From Phaeovulum veldkampii DSM 11550 (GTDB lineage Bacteria; Pseudomonadota; Alphaproteobacteria; Rhodobacterales; Rhodobacteraceae): a DNA stretch of 64,000 nt. Location: assembly GCF_003034995.1 (NCBI RefSeq), contig NZ_PZKF01000014.1:22797-86796 (forward strand), given 5' to 3'. Positions 38,609 to 48,675 of this stretch are shown piece by piece. The position numbers and the translations under genes are program-made. Within the stretch, counting starts at the first letter, position 1. Each line of letters opens with the position of its first letter. The notes beneath the pieces were generated by a model, which did no database searches, was not told where the DNA came from, and was given only the letters and a program-made list of their open reading frames with translations.

Positions 38609-39565
38609 GTGGAAACCACCGCCGTCATCTTGTCCGGGCCAAGGCAGATCGGGGTCGAGTCCCTGTCGCTGATTGCGCCGGGGTCAGGTGATCTGGTGGT
38701 GGAAATCGCGCATTCCGGTATCTCGACGGGCACCGAAAAGCTGTTCTGGTCGGGCACAATGCCGCCGTTTCCGGGTATGGGCTATCCGCTGGTGCCGGGC
38801 TATGAGGCCGAGGGTGTGGTGATCGAGGCTGGCCCCGAAACCGGGTTCAAGGTTGGCGAGCGGGTCTTTGTGCCGGGCGCCAACTGCTTCAAGCCGCGCG
38901 CCGATGGGCCGGTGTTTGGCCTCTTTGGCGGCGCCTCGCATCATCTGGTCACGGCGGCCTCGCGGGTGACGCGGATCGACGCGGGTATGGGTGCCGAGGG
39001 CGCGCTGCTGGCGCTGGCCGCCACCGCGCGCCATGCGATCACCGGTTTTGACAAGGCGCTGCCCGATCTGATCGTGGGGCATGGTGTGCTGGGCCGGTTG
39101 CTGGCGCGGCTGACCATTGCTGCGGGCGCCCCCGCGCCGACCGTGTGGGAGGTGAACCCCGCGCGGATGGGCGGCGCCACTGGCTATGAGGTGGTTCACC
39201 CCGATGCCGACCCGCGCCGCGACTACCGTGCAATCTATGATGCCTCGGGCGACGTGAGGCTGATCGATACGCTGATTGGCCGCATCGCCAAGGGTGGCGA
39301 GGTTGTGCTGGCTGGGTTCTACACCGCCCCGATTTCGTTTTCTTTCACGCCCGCCTTCCTGAAAGAGGCGCGGCTGCGCATCGCCGCCGAATGGGCGCCC
39401 GAGGACCTGATCGCGACCCGCGCGCTGATCGAGGCGGGCGCCTTGTCGCTGGCGGGCCTTGTGACCCATTGCCGCCCTGCGCAAGACGCGGCTGCGGCCT
39501 ATGAGACGGCGTTCAACGACCCTGAATGCCTCAAGATGATCCTCGACTGGAAGGCCGCCGCATGA
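38609..39565 (+). CDS. bchC: BchC, 3-hydroxyethyl bacteriochlorophyllide a dehydrogenase
   Basis: Oxidises the C3 hydroxyethyl group to the acetyl of bacteriochlorophyll a; zinc-less MDR-type dehydrogenase, 318 residues. The start is GTG at 38609 ([12 protein letters not shown]) behind a GAGGAG ribosome site. The in-frame extension to 38504 would translate the operator. Motifs: [18 protein letters not shown] near 34, and the cofactor region [21 protein letters not shown]. Its stop overlaps bchX as ATGA. Confidence 0.95.
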   Translation: METTAVILSGPRQIGVESLSLIAPGSGDLVVEIAHSGISTGTEKLFWSGTMPPFPGMGYPLVPGYEAEGVVIEAGPETGFKVGERVFVPGANCFKPRADGPVFGLFGGASHHLVTAASRVTRIDAGMGAEGALLALAATARHAITGFDKALPDLIVGHGVLGRLLARLTIAAGAPAPTVWEVNPARMGGATGYEVVHPDADPRRDYRAIYDASGDVRLIDTLIGRIAKGGEVVLAGFYTAPISFSFTPAFLKEARLRIAAEWAPEDLIATRALIEAGALSLAGLVTHCRPAQDAAAAYETAFNDPECLKMILDWKAAA

Positions 39566-40566
39566 CGCTCGATGTTCCCAACCTCAAAGACTTCGACCAG
39601 CGTCTGCGCGACGAGGCCAACGAGGAGCCTTCGCTGGAAATCCCGCAGGATCCGCCCTCGAAAAAGACCCAGATCATCGCGATCTATGGCAAGGGTGGCA
39701 TCGGCAAATCGTTCACGCTGGCCAACCTCAGCCATATGATGGCTGAAATGGGCAAGCGTGTGCTGCTGATCGGCTGCGACCCGAAATCCGACACCACGTC
39801 GCTGCTGTTTGGCGGCAAGGCTACCCCCACGATCATCGAAACCTCGACCCGCAAGAAACTGGCGGGCGAAGAGGTCAAGATCGGGGATGTCTGTTTCAAA
39901 AGCGGCGGCGTCTATGCGATGGAGCTGGGCGGGCCCGAAGTGGGCCGCGGCTGCGGCGGGCGCGGCATCATCCATGGCTTTGAGCTGCTGGAAAAGCTGG
40001 GCTTTCACGACTGGGATTTTGACTATGTGCTGCTCGATTTTCTGGGTGACGTGGTCTGCGGCGGCTTTGGCCTGCCGATCGCCCGCGACATGGCGCAAAA
40101 GGTGATCCTGGTCGGCTCGAACGACTTGCAATCGCTTTATGTGGCCAACAACGTCTGCTCGGCGGTGGAATATTTCCGCAAGCTGGGCGGTAACGTGGGC
40201 GTTGCGGGGCTGGTCATCAACAAGGACGATGGCACCGGCGAGGCGCAGGCATTCGCCGCCGCCGCCGGCATCCCGGTTCTGGCCGCGATCCCGCAAGACG
40301 AGGAACTGCGCCGCAAATCGGCCAACTATCAGATCGTCGGCACTCATGCCGGGTCGTGGGGCGCGCTGTTCGAACAACTGGCCCAGAACGTGGCCGAGGC
40401 GCCGCCGCTGCGGCCCCGCCCGCTCAGCCAGGATGGGCTGCTGGCGCTGTTCTCGGCCTCGGAAACCGGCGCCGACGTGGTGCTGGAACCCGCGACCGAC
40501 GCCGATATGCGCGGCAAGAATGTGGCCGTCAAAGCCTCGCTGGAAGTGGTTTACGACGATGTTTGA
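39562..40566 (+). CDS. bchX: BchX, ATPase iron protein of chlorophyllide a reductase
   Basis: NifH/BchL-like reductase (334 residues) that feeds electrons to BchY/BchZ for reduction of ring B. P-loop YGKGGIGKS at 42-50; cluster cysteines Cys131 (GRGCGGRG) and Cys166 (GDVVCGGF). It is longer than BchL at both ends. It starts within the bchC end; its own last 8 bases overlap the start of a 29-codon ORF leading to bchY. Confidence 0.98.
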   Translation: MTLDVPNLKDFDQRLRDEANEEPSLEIPQDPPSKKTQIIAIYGKGGIGKSFTLANLSHMMAEMGKRVLLIGCDPKSDTTSLLFGGKATPTIIETSTRKKLAGEEVKIGDVCFKSGGVYAMELGGPEVGRGCGGRGIIHGFELLEKLGFHDWDFDYVLLDFLGDVVCGGFGLPIARDMAQKVILVGSNDLQSLYVANNVCSAVEYFRKLGGNVGVAGLVINKDDGTGEAQAFAAAAGIPVLAAIPQDEELRRKSANYQIVGTHAGSWGALFEQLAQNVAEAPPLRPRPLSQDGLLALFSASETGADVVLEPATDADMRGKNVAVKASLEVVYDDV

Positions 40567-40648
40567 CTTTGACGAACTGCGCAAATGGGATGAAGGGCTG
40601 GCGGCGCTGGCCCGCCGCCGCGCCCCCGCGCAGGAGGACCGGAAATGA
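40559..40648 (+). CDS. Putative 29-residue micro-ORF bridging bchX and bchY
   Basis: ATG at 40559 lies 8 bases inside the bchX end, and the frame closes with a TGA that overlaps the bchY ATG (ATGA), so the 78-nt gap is wholly translated. The peptide begins [20 protein letters not shown] and ends in a short basic tail. It reads like an amphipathic helix with an acidic start. The AGGAGG site of bchY lies in its last codons. It could be a true small protein; nothing in my knowledge of bch operons names it. Confidence 0.48.
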   Translation: MFDFDELRKWDEGLAALARRRAPAQEDRK

Positions 40649-42210
40649 CCGGCGAGGTGCGCTATGACGCGGCCCATGAGGCCGAGGTAACGGTGGAGGA
40701 TGCGACTTCCGCTGCAACCTGCGCCACGCCTGGCGCCGATGGGCTGGGCTGCCACTCGCAGGCCGAAATGGCGGCGGCGGCAACGGCCGCGGGCAATGGC
40801 GATCTGATCGAACGGTTTCGCGCCGATTATCCGCAAGGCCCGCATGACAAGCCGCAAAGCATGTGCCCCGCCTTTGGCAGCCTGCGCGTGGGGCTGCGGA
40901 TGCGCCGTGTAGCCACCGTGCTGTCGGGCTCGGCCTGCTGCGTCTATGGCCTGTCTTTCGTCAGCCATTTCTATGGCGCGCGCCGGTCGGTGGGCTATGT
41001 GCCCTTCAATTCGGAATCGCTGGTCACCGGCAAGCTGTTCGAAGATATCCGCGACGCGGTTCACCAATTGGCTGATCCCGACCGTTATGATGCGGTTGTT
41101 GTGACGAACCTGTGCGTGCCCACCGCCTCGGGTGTGCCGCTGCGGCTGTTGCCGCGCGAAATCAACGGGGTGCGCATCATCGGTATCGACGTGCCTGGCT
41201 TTGGCGTGCCCACCCATGCCGAGGCCAAGGATGTGCTGGCCGGGGCAATGCTGAACTATGCCCGGCTTGAGGCCGAGGCGGGGCCAGTGGCCGCGCCGCT
41301 GGCGGGGCGGTCGGACCGCCCCACCGTCACGCTGCTGGGCGAGATGTTTCCGGCCGATCCGATGATGATCGGGGCATTGCTGGCGCCCCTGGGGCTGGCT
41401 GCGGGGCCGGTTGTGCCGACGCGCGAATGGCGCGAACTTTACGCCGCGCTTGATTGCGGCGCGGTGGCGGCGATCCATCCGTTTTACACCGCCTCTATCC
41501 GCGAGTTTCAGGCGGCAGGCCGCCCGGTGATCGGCTCCGCGCCGGTCGGGCTCGATGGCACGGCGGCCTGGCTGAAAGCCGTGGGTGATGCCTTTGGCAT
41601 TCCCGCCGAGCAGGTGGCCGCCGCGCAAAACGCCTTTTTGCCCGCGATCAAGGCCGCTTATGCGCAGGTTCCGATCAAGGGCACCATCACGCTGTCGGGC
41701 TATGAAGGCTCGGAACTGCTGGTGGCGCGTCTGCTGATCGAAAGCGGCGCGAATGTGCCCTATGTCGGCACTGCGACGGGCCGCACCGAATGGTCAGCCG
41801 CAGATCGCGACTGGCTGGAATCGCGCGGTGTGGTGGTGAAATACCGCGCCTCGCTGGAGGATGATCTGTCCGCCATGGAGGCGATCCGCCCCGATCTGGC
41901 CATCGGCACCACGCCCGTGGTCCAGAAGGCCAAGGCGATGGGCATTCCGGCGCTTTACTTCACCAACCTCATCTCGGCCCGGCCGCTGATGGGGCCGGCG
42001 GGGGCGGGCAGCCTGGGGCAGGTGGTGAACACCGCGATTGCGGGCAAGTCCCGGATGGACGGCATGAAAGCCTTTTTTGAAGGCGTGGGTGAGGGCGATA
42101 CGGCGGGCATCTGGGAAGGCGCACCGAACCTGCGCCCCGATTTCCGCGCCATCCACCAGAAAAAACTCGACAAGGCGGCCCGCGCCGCCAAGGCCGAGGA
42201 GATGATCTGA
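40645..42210 (+). CDS. bchY: BchY, chlorophyllide a reductase subunit Y
   Basis: Half of the NifDK-like catalytic component that reduces the C7=C8 bond of chlorophyllide a (521 residues). Cluster cysteine candidates lie in [12 protein letters not shown] (Cys73), [12 protein letters not shown] (Cys98/99) and [12 protein letters not shown] (Cys156). It has an N-terminal Ala/Glu-rich extension of about 70 residues before the conserved core. Partner of BchZ, whose ATG shares a base with the BchY stop. Confidence 0.97.
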   Translation: MTGEVRYDAAHEAEVTVEDATSAATCATPGADGLGCHSQAEMAAAATAAGNGDLIERFRADYPQGPHDKPQSMCPAFGSLRVGLRMRRVATVLSGSACCVYGLSFVSHFYGARRSVGYVPFNSESLVTGKLFEDIRDAVHQLADPDRYDAVVVTNLCVPTASGVPLRLLPREINGVRIIGIDVPGFGVPTHAEAKDVLAGAMLNYARLEAEAGPVAAPLAGRSDRPTVTLLGEMFPADPMMIGALLAPLGLAAGPVVPTREWRELYAALDCGAVAAIHPFYTASIREFQAAGRPVIGSAPVGLDGTAAWLKAVGDAFGIPAEQVAAAQNAFLPAIKAAYAQVPIKGTITLSGYEGSELLVARLLIESGANVPYVGTATGRTEWSAADRDWLESRGVVVKYRASLEDDLSAMEAIRPDLAIGTTPVVQKAKAMGIPALYFTNLISARPLMGPAGAGSLGQVVNTAIAGKSRMDGMKAFFEGVGEGDTAGIWEGAPNLRPDFRAIHQKKLDKAARAAKAEEMI

Positions 42211-43691
42211 TGAGCTTGATCCTAGATCACGACCGGGCAGGGGGCTATTGGGGCGCGGTTTATGCGTTCTGCGCCGTGAAGGGCCTCCAGGTGGTTATCG
42301 ATGGCCCCGTGGGCTGCGAAAACCTGCCGGTTACCTCGGTGCTGCACTATACCGACGCGCTGCCGCCCCATGAGCTGCCCATCGTCGTCACCGGCCTGGG
42401 CGAGGAAGAGCTGGGCCGCGACGGCACCGAGGGGGCCATGTGGCGCGCCTGGAAAACGCTTGATCCGGCGCTGCCTGCTGTGGTGGTCACAGGCTCGATC
42501 GCCGAGATGATCGGCGGCGGCGTGACCCCGATGGGCACCAACATCCAGCGGTTTCTGCCACGCACCATCGATGAAGATCAGTGGGAAGCCGCAGATCGCG
42601 CGATGACCTGGATTTTCACCGAATTCGGCATGACCAAGGGTCGGATGCCACGTGAAAACCCGCGCCCCGAAGGCGCCAAGCCGCGGGTCAACATCCTTGG
42701 GCCGATGTATGGCGTGTTCAACATGGCGTCGGACCTGCACGAGATCCGGCGACTGGTCGAGGGGATTGGGGCCGAGGTCAACATGGTGATGCCGCTCGGT
42801 GCCCATGTCGCCGAAATGCGCCATCTGGTAGATGCCGATGTGAACATCGTCATGTATCGCGAATTCGGCCGCGGTTTGGCAGAAGTGTTGGGCAAGCCCT
42901 ATCTTCAGGCGCCAATCGGGCTTGATTCGACGACAAAATTCCTGCGCAAGCTGGGTGAGATACTTGGGCTGGACCCGGAACCCTTCATTGCGCGTGAAAA
43001 ACACTCGACACTGAAGCCGTTGTGGGACCTGTGGCGATCCGTCACGCAAGACTTTTTTGCCACCGCATCTTTCGGCATCGTTGCCACCGATACCTATGCA
43101 AGGGGTATCCGCAACTACCTCGAAGGCGACTTGGGTCTGCCCTGCGCCTTCGCTGTTTCGCGCAAAAGAGGCGAGAAAACAAATAACGAATCCGTGCGTT
43201 CCGCGTTACGCAAGTATCGCCCGCTGATCGTCATGGGGTCGATCAACGAGAAGATTTACCTTGCAGAACTGAAGGGTGGCCACGGCCCGCAGCCTGCTTT
43301 CATCCCCGCTTCGTTCCCCGGCGCGGCGATCCGCCGCGCTACCGGAACGCCCATGATGGGCTATGCAGGGGCAGTATGGTTGTTGCAGGAAGTGTGTAAC
43401 GGGTTGTTCGATGCCCTGTTCCATATCCTGCCTTTGGGGACCGAGATGGACAGTGCCGCCGCCACTCCGACTACGTTGCGCCGGGATTTTCCGTGGGATG
43501 CCGATGCGCAGGCCGAGCTGGACCGCATCGTTGCCGAACATCCGATCCTGACCCGTATCAGCGCCGCGCGGGCTTTGCGCGATGCCGCCGAAAAAGCGGC
43601 TCTGGAATCGGGTGCCGAGCGGGTTGTGAAAGAAACCGTCGAGGCTCTGCGTGGGCCTGGCTTTGATATGACCAAGGGAGAGACAGCATGA
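42210..43691 (+). CDS. bchZ: BchZ, chlorophyllide a reductase subunit Z
   Basis: Second subunit of the chlorophyllide a reductase catalytic component (493 residues). The N-terminal [20 protein letters not shown] and [19 protein letters not shown] contain a likely cluster cysteine (Cys36). It also has [16 protein letters not shown]. The 3' half has clearly lower GC and less biased codons than its surroundings (about 42900-43400); in R. capsulatus the puf operon promoter lies inside bchZ. The stop overlaps pufQ as ATGA. Confidence 0.97.
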   Translation: MSLILDHDRAGGYWGAVYAFCAVKGLQVVIDGPVGCENLPVTSVLHYTDALPPHELPIVVTGLGEEELGRDGTEGAMWRAWKTLDPALPAVVVTGSIAEMIGGGVTPMGTNIQRFLPRTIDEDQWEAADRAMTWIFTEFGMTKGRMPRENPRPEGAKPRVNILGPMYGVFNMASDLHEIRRLVEGIGAEVNMVMPLGAHVAEMRHLVDADVNIVMYREFGRGLAEVLGKPYLQAPIGLDSTTKFLRKLGEILGLDPEPFIAREKHSTLKPLWDLWRSVTQDFFATASFGIVATDTYARGIRNYLEGDLGLPCAFAVSRKRGEKTNNESVRSALRKYRPLIVMGSINEKIYLAELKGGHGPQPAFIPASFPGAAIRRATGTPMMGYAGAVWLLQEVCNGLFDALFHILPLGTEMDSAAATPTTLRRDFPWDADAQAELDRIVAEHPILTRISAARALRDAAEKAALESGAERVVKETVEALRGPGFDMTKGETA

Positions 43692-43909
43692 CCAATCATG
43701 GCGTCGACACTCCGAAGGGGCGCTGCCATCGCGCGTCGCGGGCGGAGTACAAGGTGTTCTTCACCTTGATCTTCATGCTCGCGCTGCCGTTTGCCATTCT
43801 TGGCTGGGCTGCGGCCCCGCTGCTGCGTGGTGGCTTCCCGTCCCAGGGCCCGATCGCCCGCGCCCTCGAAGAGGCCGGCTCGATCACGCCGATGATTTTC
43901 CTCGCCTGA
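43688..43909 (+). CDS. pufQ: PufQ, bacteriochlorophyll-related assembly protein
   Basis: A 73-residue single-span membrane protein (hydrophobic segment about 22-46) with basic N-terminus [13 protein letters not shown], matching PufQ, which is needed for normal bacteriochlorophyll formation in Rhodobacter. It begins inside the bchZ end and is followed by 120 bp before pufB. That gap carries GC-rich imperfect repeats and the pufB ribosome site GGAGGA, and no other gene. Confidence 0.93.
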   Translation: MTNHGVDTPKGRCHRASRAEYKVFFTLIFMLALPFAILGWAAAPLLRGGFPSQGPIARALEEAGSITPMIFLA

Positions 43910-44029
43910 CCAGGCGAGATCGCAGAATTCGCCGCCCGGTTGGGTGGTGGAATTTCGGAAGGGCATTCCGCCCGACCGTAAACCCGGCCGCGGGGTGCGC
44001 GGCTTCAGTCTGACGATCCGGAGGATAAT

Positions 44030-44176
44030 ATGGCTGACAAAGACCTGAGCTTCACGGGGCTCACCGACCAGCAGGCTCAAGAACTGCATTCCGTGTACCT
44101 GCAAGGCATGTGGCTGTTCATCTCGGTGGCCATCGTTGCGCACCTGGCCGTCTTCATCTGGCGTCCGTGGCTCTAA
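44030..44176 (+). CDS. pufB: PufB, LH1 beta polypeptide
   Basis: 48-residue antenna polypeptide, [20 protein letters not shown] at the start, one membrane helix, and the bacteriochlorophyll-ligating His39 ([10 protein letters not shown]) followed by the terminal WRPWL. A strong CCGGAGGATAAT ribosome site precedes the ATG. It forms the B875-type ring around the reaction centre with PufA. Confidence 0.98.
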   Translation: MADKDLSFTGLTDQQAQELHSVYLQGMWLFISVAIVAHLAVFIWRPWL

Positions 44177-44189
44177 GGGGGATCTGGAC

Positions 44190-44363
44190 ATGAGCAAGTT
44201 CTACAAAATCTGGCTGATCTTCGATCCGCGTCGCGTGTTCGTCGCTCAAGGCGTGTTCCTGTTCCTGCTGGCGGTGATGATTCACCTGATGCTGCTCAGC
44301 AACCCGGGCTTCAACTGGCTGGACATTTCCGGCGTGAAGTACGAGCGCGTGGCTGCCGAATAA
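44190..44363 (+). CDS. pufA: PufA, LH1 alpha polypeptide
   Basis: 57-residue antenna polypeptide with [20 protein letters not shown] at the N-terminus and His32 in [10 protein letters not shown] as bacteriochlorophyll ligand. The start at 44190 follows pufB by 13 bp with a GGGGGAT ribosome site; the longer frame from 44136 overlaps pufB and is not used. The C-terminal tail ([10 protein letters not shown]) is short, as in Rhodobacter. Confidence 0.98.
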   Translation: MSKFYKIWLIFDPRRVFVAQGVFLFLLAVMIHLMLLSNPGFNWLDISGVKYERVAAE

Positions 44364-44376
44364 GGCAGGCCCTCGC

Positions 44377-44406
44377 TGTCGCGGGCGGCTCAGGTCGCCC
44401 GCGACA
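44377..44406 (+). other. mRNA-stabilising hairpin between pufA and pufL
   Basis: An 11-bp perfect stem (TGTCGCGGGCG / CGCCCGCGACA) with an 8-nt loop follows pufA. A second, bulged hairpin of the CCCGAGC / GCTTCGGG kind lies at about 44431-44451. In Rhodobacter such structures protect the pufBA transcript and give the excess of LH1 over reaction centre subunits. Confidence 0.82.
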
Positions 44407-44475
44407 CCTAGAAATTCGGCATCGATGGTCCCCGAGCACTAGCGCTTCGGGCCGACAGAAAGCGGAGAGAGAAGC

Positions 44476-45306
44476 ATGGCATTGCTCAGCTTCGAACGAA
44501 AATACCGCGTGCCGGGCGGCACGCTGATCGGCGGGAACCTGTTTGACTTCTGGGTCGGCCCTTTCTACGTCGGCTTCTTTGGGGTCACTTCAGTATTCTT
44601 TGCGGCCCTGGGCACCTTGATGATCCTCTGGGGGGCATCGCTGGGTGATACCTGGAACCCCCTCCTGATCTCGATCAACCCGCCCCCTCTTGAATACGGT
44701 CTTGGCGCGGCGCCGCTGCGCGAAGGTGGAATCTGGCAGGTCGTCACGCTGTGCGCGATTGGCGCCTTCGTAAGCTGGGCTATGCGCGAAGTGGAGATCT
44801 GCCGCAAACTCGGCATCGGTCTTCACATCCCGTTCGCCTTCAGCTTTGCGATCTTCGCCTACATCACTCTGGTTGTTATCCGTCCGGCGCTGATGGGCGC
44901 CTGGGGGCATGGCTTCCAGTATGGTGTCTTCACCCACCTCGAATGGGTGAACAACGTGGGTTACCAATACGGCAACTTCCACTACAACCCGCTGCACATG
45001 CTGGGTATCAGCCTGTTCTTCACGACCACGCTAGCGCTTGGTCTGCACGGGGCTCTGATCCTCTCGGCCGCCAACCCAGAAACGGGCAAGGAAATGCGCA
45101 CTCCGGACCACGAAGACACGTTCTTCCGCGATCTGGTCGGCTATTCGGTCGGGACGCTGGGTATCCACCGTCTGGGTCTGCTGCTTGCCCTGAACGCCGC
45201 CTTCTGGAGCGCCATGTGTATCTTGGCTTCGGGCACCGTTTGGTTCGATCAGTGGGTGTTCTGGTGGGATTGGTGGTACAACCTGCCGTTCTGGGCCGAT
45301 CTGTGA
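44476..45306 (+). CDS. pufL: PufL, reaction centre L subunit
   Basis: Five-helix core subunit (276 residues) binding bacteriochlorophylls, bacteriopheophytin and QB. Counting Met as 1, the ligands are His154, His174, His191, Glu213 and His231, each one more than the processed R. sphaeroides numbers, so all key residues are kept. GAGAGAGAAG precedes the ATG. The codon use and lower GC of this and pufM fit high expression. Confidence 0.99.
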   Translation: MALLSFERKYRVPGGTLIGGNLFDFWVGPFYVGFFGVTSVFFAALGTLMILWGASLGDTWNPLLISINPPPLEYGLGAAPLREGGIWQVVTLCAIGAFVSWAMREVEICRKLGIGLHIPFAFSFAIFAYITLVVIRPALMGAWGHGFQYGVFTHLEWVNNVGYQYGNFHYNPLHMLGISLFFTTTLALGLHGALILSAANPETGKEMRTPDHEDTFFRDLVGYSVGTLGIHRLGLLLALNAAFWSAMCILASGTVWFDQWVFWWDWWYNLPFWADL

Positions 45307-45321
45307 ACGGAGGGATGACAA

Positions 45322-46248
45322 ATGGCTGAATATCAAAACATCTTCACTCAGGTTCAAGTCGCCGGCAAACCCGAACTGGGTATGGTCGAAGGCGTGAACC
45401 TCGAGAACCGGACCACAGGCACCACCAACTGGCCGATCCTCGGCTGGTTCGGCAACGCCCAGCTTGGCCCGATCTATCTGGGTACGCTGGGCACCATGTC
45501 CCTGATCTTCGGGGCCTTCTGGTTCTTCCTGGTGGGCGTCTCGTTCATCATCCAGGCCGATTACAGCCCCGCGTTGTTCCTGCGCGAGCTGTTCCGTGCG
45601 GGTCTGTTCCCGCCGGCGCCGGAATACGGGCTGAGCCTGTCGGCTCCGCTGATGGAAGGCGGACTGTGGCTGATCGCATCGTTCTTCCTGATGCTGTCGG
45701 TTCTGCTGTGGTGGGCGCGCACCTACAAACGTGCCGCTGACCTCGGCATGGGCAAGCACACCGCCTGGGCCTTTGCGGGCGCTCTGTGGCTGATGTTCGT
45801 TCTGAGCTTCTTCCGTCCGATCCTGATGGGGTCGTGGTCGGAGGCGGTTCCCTACGGCATCTTCCCGCACCTGGACTGGACCAACAATTTCTCACTGACC
45901 CACGGCAACCTGTTCTACAACCCGTTCCACGGTCTTTCGATCGCGTTCCTCTACGGGTCGACCATGCTGTTCGCCATGCACGGTGCCACCATTCTGGCGG
46001 TGTCGCGTCTGGGCGGCGAGCGCGAACTGGAACAGATCGTTGACCGCGGCACCGCGGCCGAACGTGCGGCGCTGTTCTGGCGCTGGACGATGGGCTTCAA
46101 CGCCACGATGGAAGGTATCCACCGTTGGGGTTGGTGGTTCGCGGTTCTGACCCCGGTTACCGGCGGTATCGGCATCCTGCTCTCGGGCACCGTTGTCGAA
46201 GACTGGTCGGTCTGGGCTCAGGTGCACGGCTACAAAGCGCTGAACTGA
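45322..46248 (+). CDS. pufM: PufM, reaction centre M subunit
   Basis: Five-helix core subunit (308 residues). With Met as 1, the special-pair, accessory and iron ligands are His183, His203, His220, Glu235 and His267, all present. The protein ends at HGYKALN with no extension, and no pufC follows, so the reaction centre probably lacks a bound tetraheme cytochrome and uses soluble or membrane cytochromes c encoded elsewhere. Confidence 0.99.
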   Translation: MAEYQNIFTQVQVAGKPELGMVEGVNLENRTTGTTNWPILGWFGNAQLGPIYLGTLGTMSLIFGAFWFFLVGVSFIIQADYSPALFLRELFRAGLFPPAPEYGLSLSAPLMEGGLWLIASFFLMLSVLLWWARTYKRAADLGMGKHTAWAFAGALWLMFVLSFFRPILMGSWSEAVPYGIFPHLDWTNNFSLTHGNLFYNPFHGLSIAFLYGSTMLFAMHGATILAVSRLGGERELEQIVDRGTAAERAALFWRWTMGFNATMEGIHRWGWWFAVLTPVTGGIGILLSGTVVEDWSVWAQVHGYKALN

Positions 46249-46262
46249 GAGGAGAGCTGATC

Positions 46263-46514
46263 ATGGCTGAGAAGCATTATCTGGACGGCGCGACCAAAGT
46301 CGGCATGGCTACCATGGGTGCCGCGGCGATGGGCAAGGGGATGGGGATCACCGCTGTGGTGTTCTTCGGGACCGTGTTCTTCGTGGTTGCGCTCGCCTTC
46401 ATCGGGCAGTTCCTGCCGGACCGGTCGCGTGAGGCGCCCTATCCGAACACCATCTTCCAGGTCAACGACATCGACGGGACGGTTGACGGCAAATACACGC
46501 GGTTCGCGAACTAA
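46263..46514 (+). CDS. pufX: PufX, core complex organiser
   Basis: 83-residue single-span protein directly after pufM with GAGAGGAGAG upstream. In Rhodobacter PufX opens the LH1 ring for quinone exchange. This one has an N-terminal Gly/Ala/Met-rich run (ATKVGMATMGAAAMGKGMG), a helix at about 28-50 and the FLPDRSREAPYPN segment that parallels the MLP...APxP end of other PufX. Sequence is otherwise divergent, so identification leans on position, size and topology. Confidence 0.88.
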   Translation: MAEKHYLDGATKVGMATMGAAAMGKGMGITAVVFFGTVFFVVALAFIGQFLPDRSREAPYPNTIFQVNDIDGTVDGKYTRFAN

Positions 46515-46620
46515 ACCTTGGTTCCTGCGGTCGGGTCTGACCCGATCCGCTTGCCAGAGTTGGGGCGGTCCGACAAAGGTCCGCCCCGACCCAAGAAGGC
46601 GCCCAAGGGCGCCTTTTTTC
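46515..46620 (+). ncRNA. Possible sRNA from the pufX 3' UTR (PcrX-like)
   Basis: The 3' untranslated region carries a GGGGCGG / CCGCCCC hairpin (46562-46587) followed by the operon terminator. In R. sphaeroides the small RNA PcrX is cut from the 3' UTR of the puf mRNA. The layout here would allow the same, but no sequence match was tested. Confidence 0.3.
46596..46619 (+). terminator. Rho-independent terminator of the puf operon
   Basis: Nine-base arms AAGGCGCCC / GGGCGCCTT around a minimal loop, ending in six T. It closes the bchC-to-pufX transcription unit about 80 bp after the pufX stop and isolates it from dxs. Confidence 0.92.
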
Positions 46621-46712
46621 GTTTTTGCGGCCCTTTGGCCCGTCGGGCCTTGACGCGGGGGGGGCGGGTGTCGTGTCTTCGCGGGGCAGCCTTACGCCTT
46701 CGGAGAACATCC

Positions 46713-48623
46713 ATGACCACTTCCGCCACACCGACGCTGGACCGGATCAGCGGCCCCGCCGATCTGCGCGCCCTGTCGGATGCCGATCTGACGCGGCTTG
46801 CCGACGAACTGCGCCAGGAGGTGATCGAGGCCGTCAGCCGGACCGGCGGGCATCTGGGTTCCTCGCTGGGTGTGGTAGAGTTGACGGTGGCGCTGCATGC
46901 TGTCTTCAACACGCCCGCTGACAAGCTGATCTGGGATGTGGGCCATCAATGCTATCCGCACAAGATTCTGACGGGGCGGCGCGCGCAGATGGGCAGCCTG
47001 CGGCAGGGCGGCGGAATTTCGGGCTTCACCAAGCGATCCGAAAGTGATTTTGACCCGTTCGGGGCGGCGCACAGTTCCACCTCGATCTCGGCGGCGCTGG
47101 GGTTTGTCATGGGACGCGAGCTGGGCCGCCCCACCGGCGATGCAATCGCCGTCATCGGGGATGGGTCGATCACGGCGGGCATGGCCTATGAGGCGATGAA
47201 CCACGCAGGCGACCTGCGCAAACGGCTGTTCGTCATCCTGAACGACAATGAAATGTCGATCGCCCCGCCGGTGGGTGCGATGTCGCAATATCTGGAACGG
47301 CTGGGCGAGGCGCTGCCACTGGCCACGCTGAAACAGGTGGCTGACGGGGTCGAGGCGGTGTTGCCCGACCGGCTGCGCGAAGGCGCGCGGCGCGCGCGGC
47401 GGTTGGTGACGGGGATGCCGGGCGGCGCCACATTGTTCGAGGAACTGGGCTTTACCTATATCGGCCCGGTCAACGGCCATGACATGCCGGAATTGCTGGC
47501 CACCCTGCGCGCCGCGCGTGCCCGCGCCGAGGGGCCGGTGCTGGTTCATGTTCAGACGGTAAAGGGCAAGGGCTATGCGCCGGCCGAGGCCGCTCCCGAC
47601 AAATATCATGGCGTGGGCAAGTTCGATGTGGCCACCGGCCAGCTTGCGGCGTCGAAATCGAATGCGCCGAGCTATACCACCGTTTTCGGAACCACCCTGA
47701 CCGACGAGGCGGCGCGCGATAGTGACATCGTGGCGGTCACCGCTGCGATGCCCTCGGGCACCGGGCTGGACATTATGGCGGCGCGGTTTCCGGCGCGGGT
47801 GTTTGACGTGGGCATCGCCGAACAGCATGGCGTTACCTTTGCCGCGGCGATGGCTGCCACGGGACTGAAACCCTTTGTGGCGATCTATTCCACCTTTTTG
47901 CAACGCGGCTATGACCAGATCGTGCATGATGTGGCGTTGCAGGGCTTGCCGGTGCGCTTTGCCATCGACCGCGCGGGGCTGGTTGGGCAAGACGGGGCGA
48001 CCCATGCGGGCGTTTTCGACATCGCCTTTCTGGCCAACCTGCCCGGTTTCACCGTCATGGCCGCGGCCGACGAGGCAGATCTGATGCATATGGTGGCGAC
48101 CGCCGTCGCCCATGACGAAGGCCCCATCGCCTTTCGCTACCCGCGCGGCGAGGGGCGCGGGGTGGAAATGCCCGCGCGGGGGGCGGTTCTGCCCATCGGC
48201 AAGGGCCGCGTGATGCGCGAGGGCACGGATGTTGCGATTCTCAGCCTTGGTGCGCATCTGGCCGAATGCCTCGCCGCCGCCGATCTGCTGGCGGCCGAGG
48301 GCATCAGCGCCACAGTGGCGGATGCGCGTTTTGCCCGACCGCTCGATACCGATCTGATCGGGCAACTGGTGGATCATCACGGCGCGCTGATCACGGTCGA
48401 ACAGGGTGCAACGGGTGGCTTTGGCGCGCAGGTGCTGCACCATCTGGCCAATGGTGGCGCGCTGGATCGTGGGCTTGCGATCCGCACCATCACGCTGCCT
48501 GACCGCTTTATCGAACAGGCCAGCCCGGCGCAGATGTATGCCGATGCCGGCATGACCGCCGCCGATATTGCGCGTATCGCCGCAGCGGCAAGCCCACGCC
48601 GGTCGGGCGGGGCGCGCGGTTGA
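46713..48623 (+). CDS. dxs: Dxs, 1-deoxy-D-xylulose-5-phosphate synthase
   Basis: Thiamine-diphosphate enzyme (636 residues) that starts the non-mevalonate isoprenoid pathway from pyruvate and glyceraldehyde 3-phosphate. TPP motif [18 protein letters not shown] is near 150 and the transketolase-type [19 protein letters not shown] near 415. The ATG at 46713 ([12 protein letters not shown]) is preferred over the frame opening at 46518, which would translate the terminator. Its place next to puf, also known in R. capsulatus, suits the demand for carotenoid and phytyl precursors. Confidence 0.97.
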   Translation: MTTSATPTLDRISGPADLRALSDADLTRLADELRQEVIEAVSRTGGHLGSSLGVVELTVALHAVFNTPADKLIWDVGHQCYPHKILTGRRAQMGSLRQGGGISGFTKRSESDFDPFGAAHSSTSISAALGFVMGRELGRPTGDAIAVIGDGSITAGMAYEAMNHAGDLRKRLFVILNDNEMSIAPPVGAMSQYLERLGEALPLATLKQVADGVEAVLPDRLREGARRARRLVTGMPGGATLFEELGFTYIGPVNGHDMPELLATLRAARARAEGPVLVHVQTVKGKGYAPAEAAPDKYHGVGKFDVATGQLAASKSNAPSYTTVFGTTLTDEAARDSDIVAVTAAMPSGTGLDIMAARFPARVFDVGIAEQHGVTFAAAMAATGLKPFVAIYSTFLQRGYDQIVHDVALQGLPVRFAIDRAGLVGQDGATHAGVFDIAFLANLPGFTVMAAADEADLMHMVATAVAHDEGPIAFRYPRGEGRGVEMPARGAVLPIGKGRVMREGTDVAILSLGAHLAECLAAADLLAAEGISATVADARFARPLDTDLIGQLVDHHGALITVEQGATGGFGAQVLHHLANGGALDRGLAIRTITLPDRFIEQASPAQMYADAGMTAADIARIAAAASPRRSGGARG

Positions 48624-48675
48624 CCCAAGGCGCGCATCGGCTATCCTGCCGGACCAACAAGGCAGGGGCAGGCCG

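Noticed and set aside
39499..41628. 709-codon open frame antisense to bchX/bchY
   Set aside because: Shadow frame; crosses the bchC-bchX-bchY junctions.
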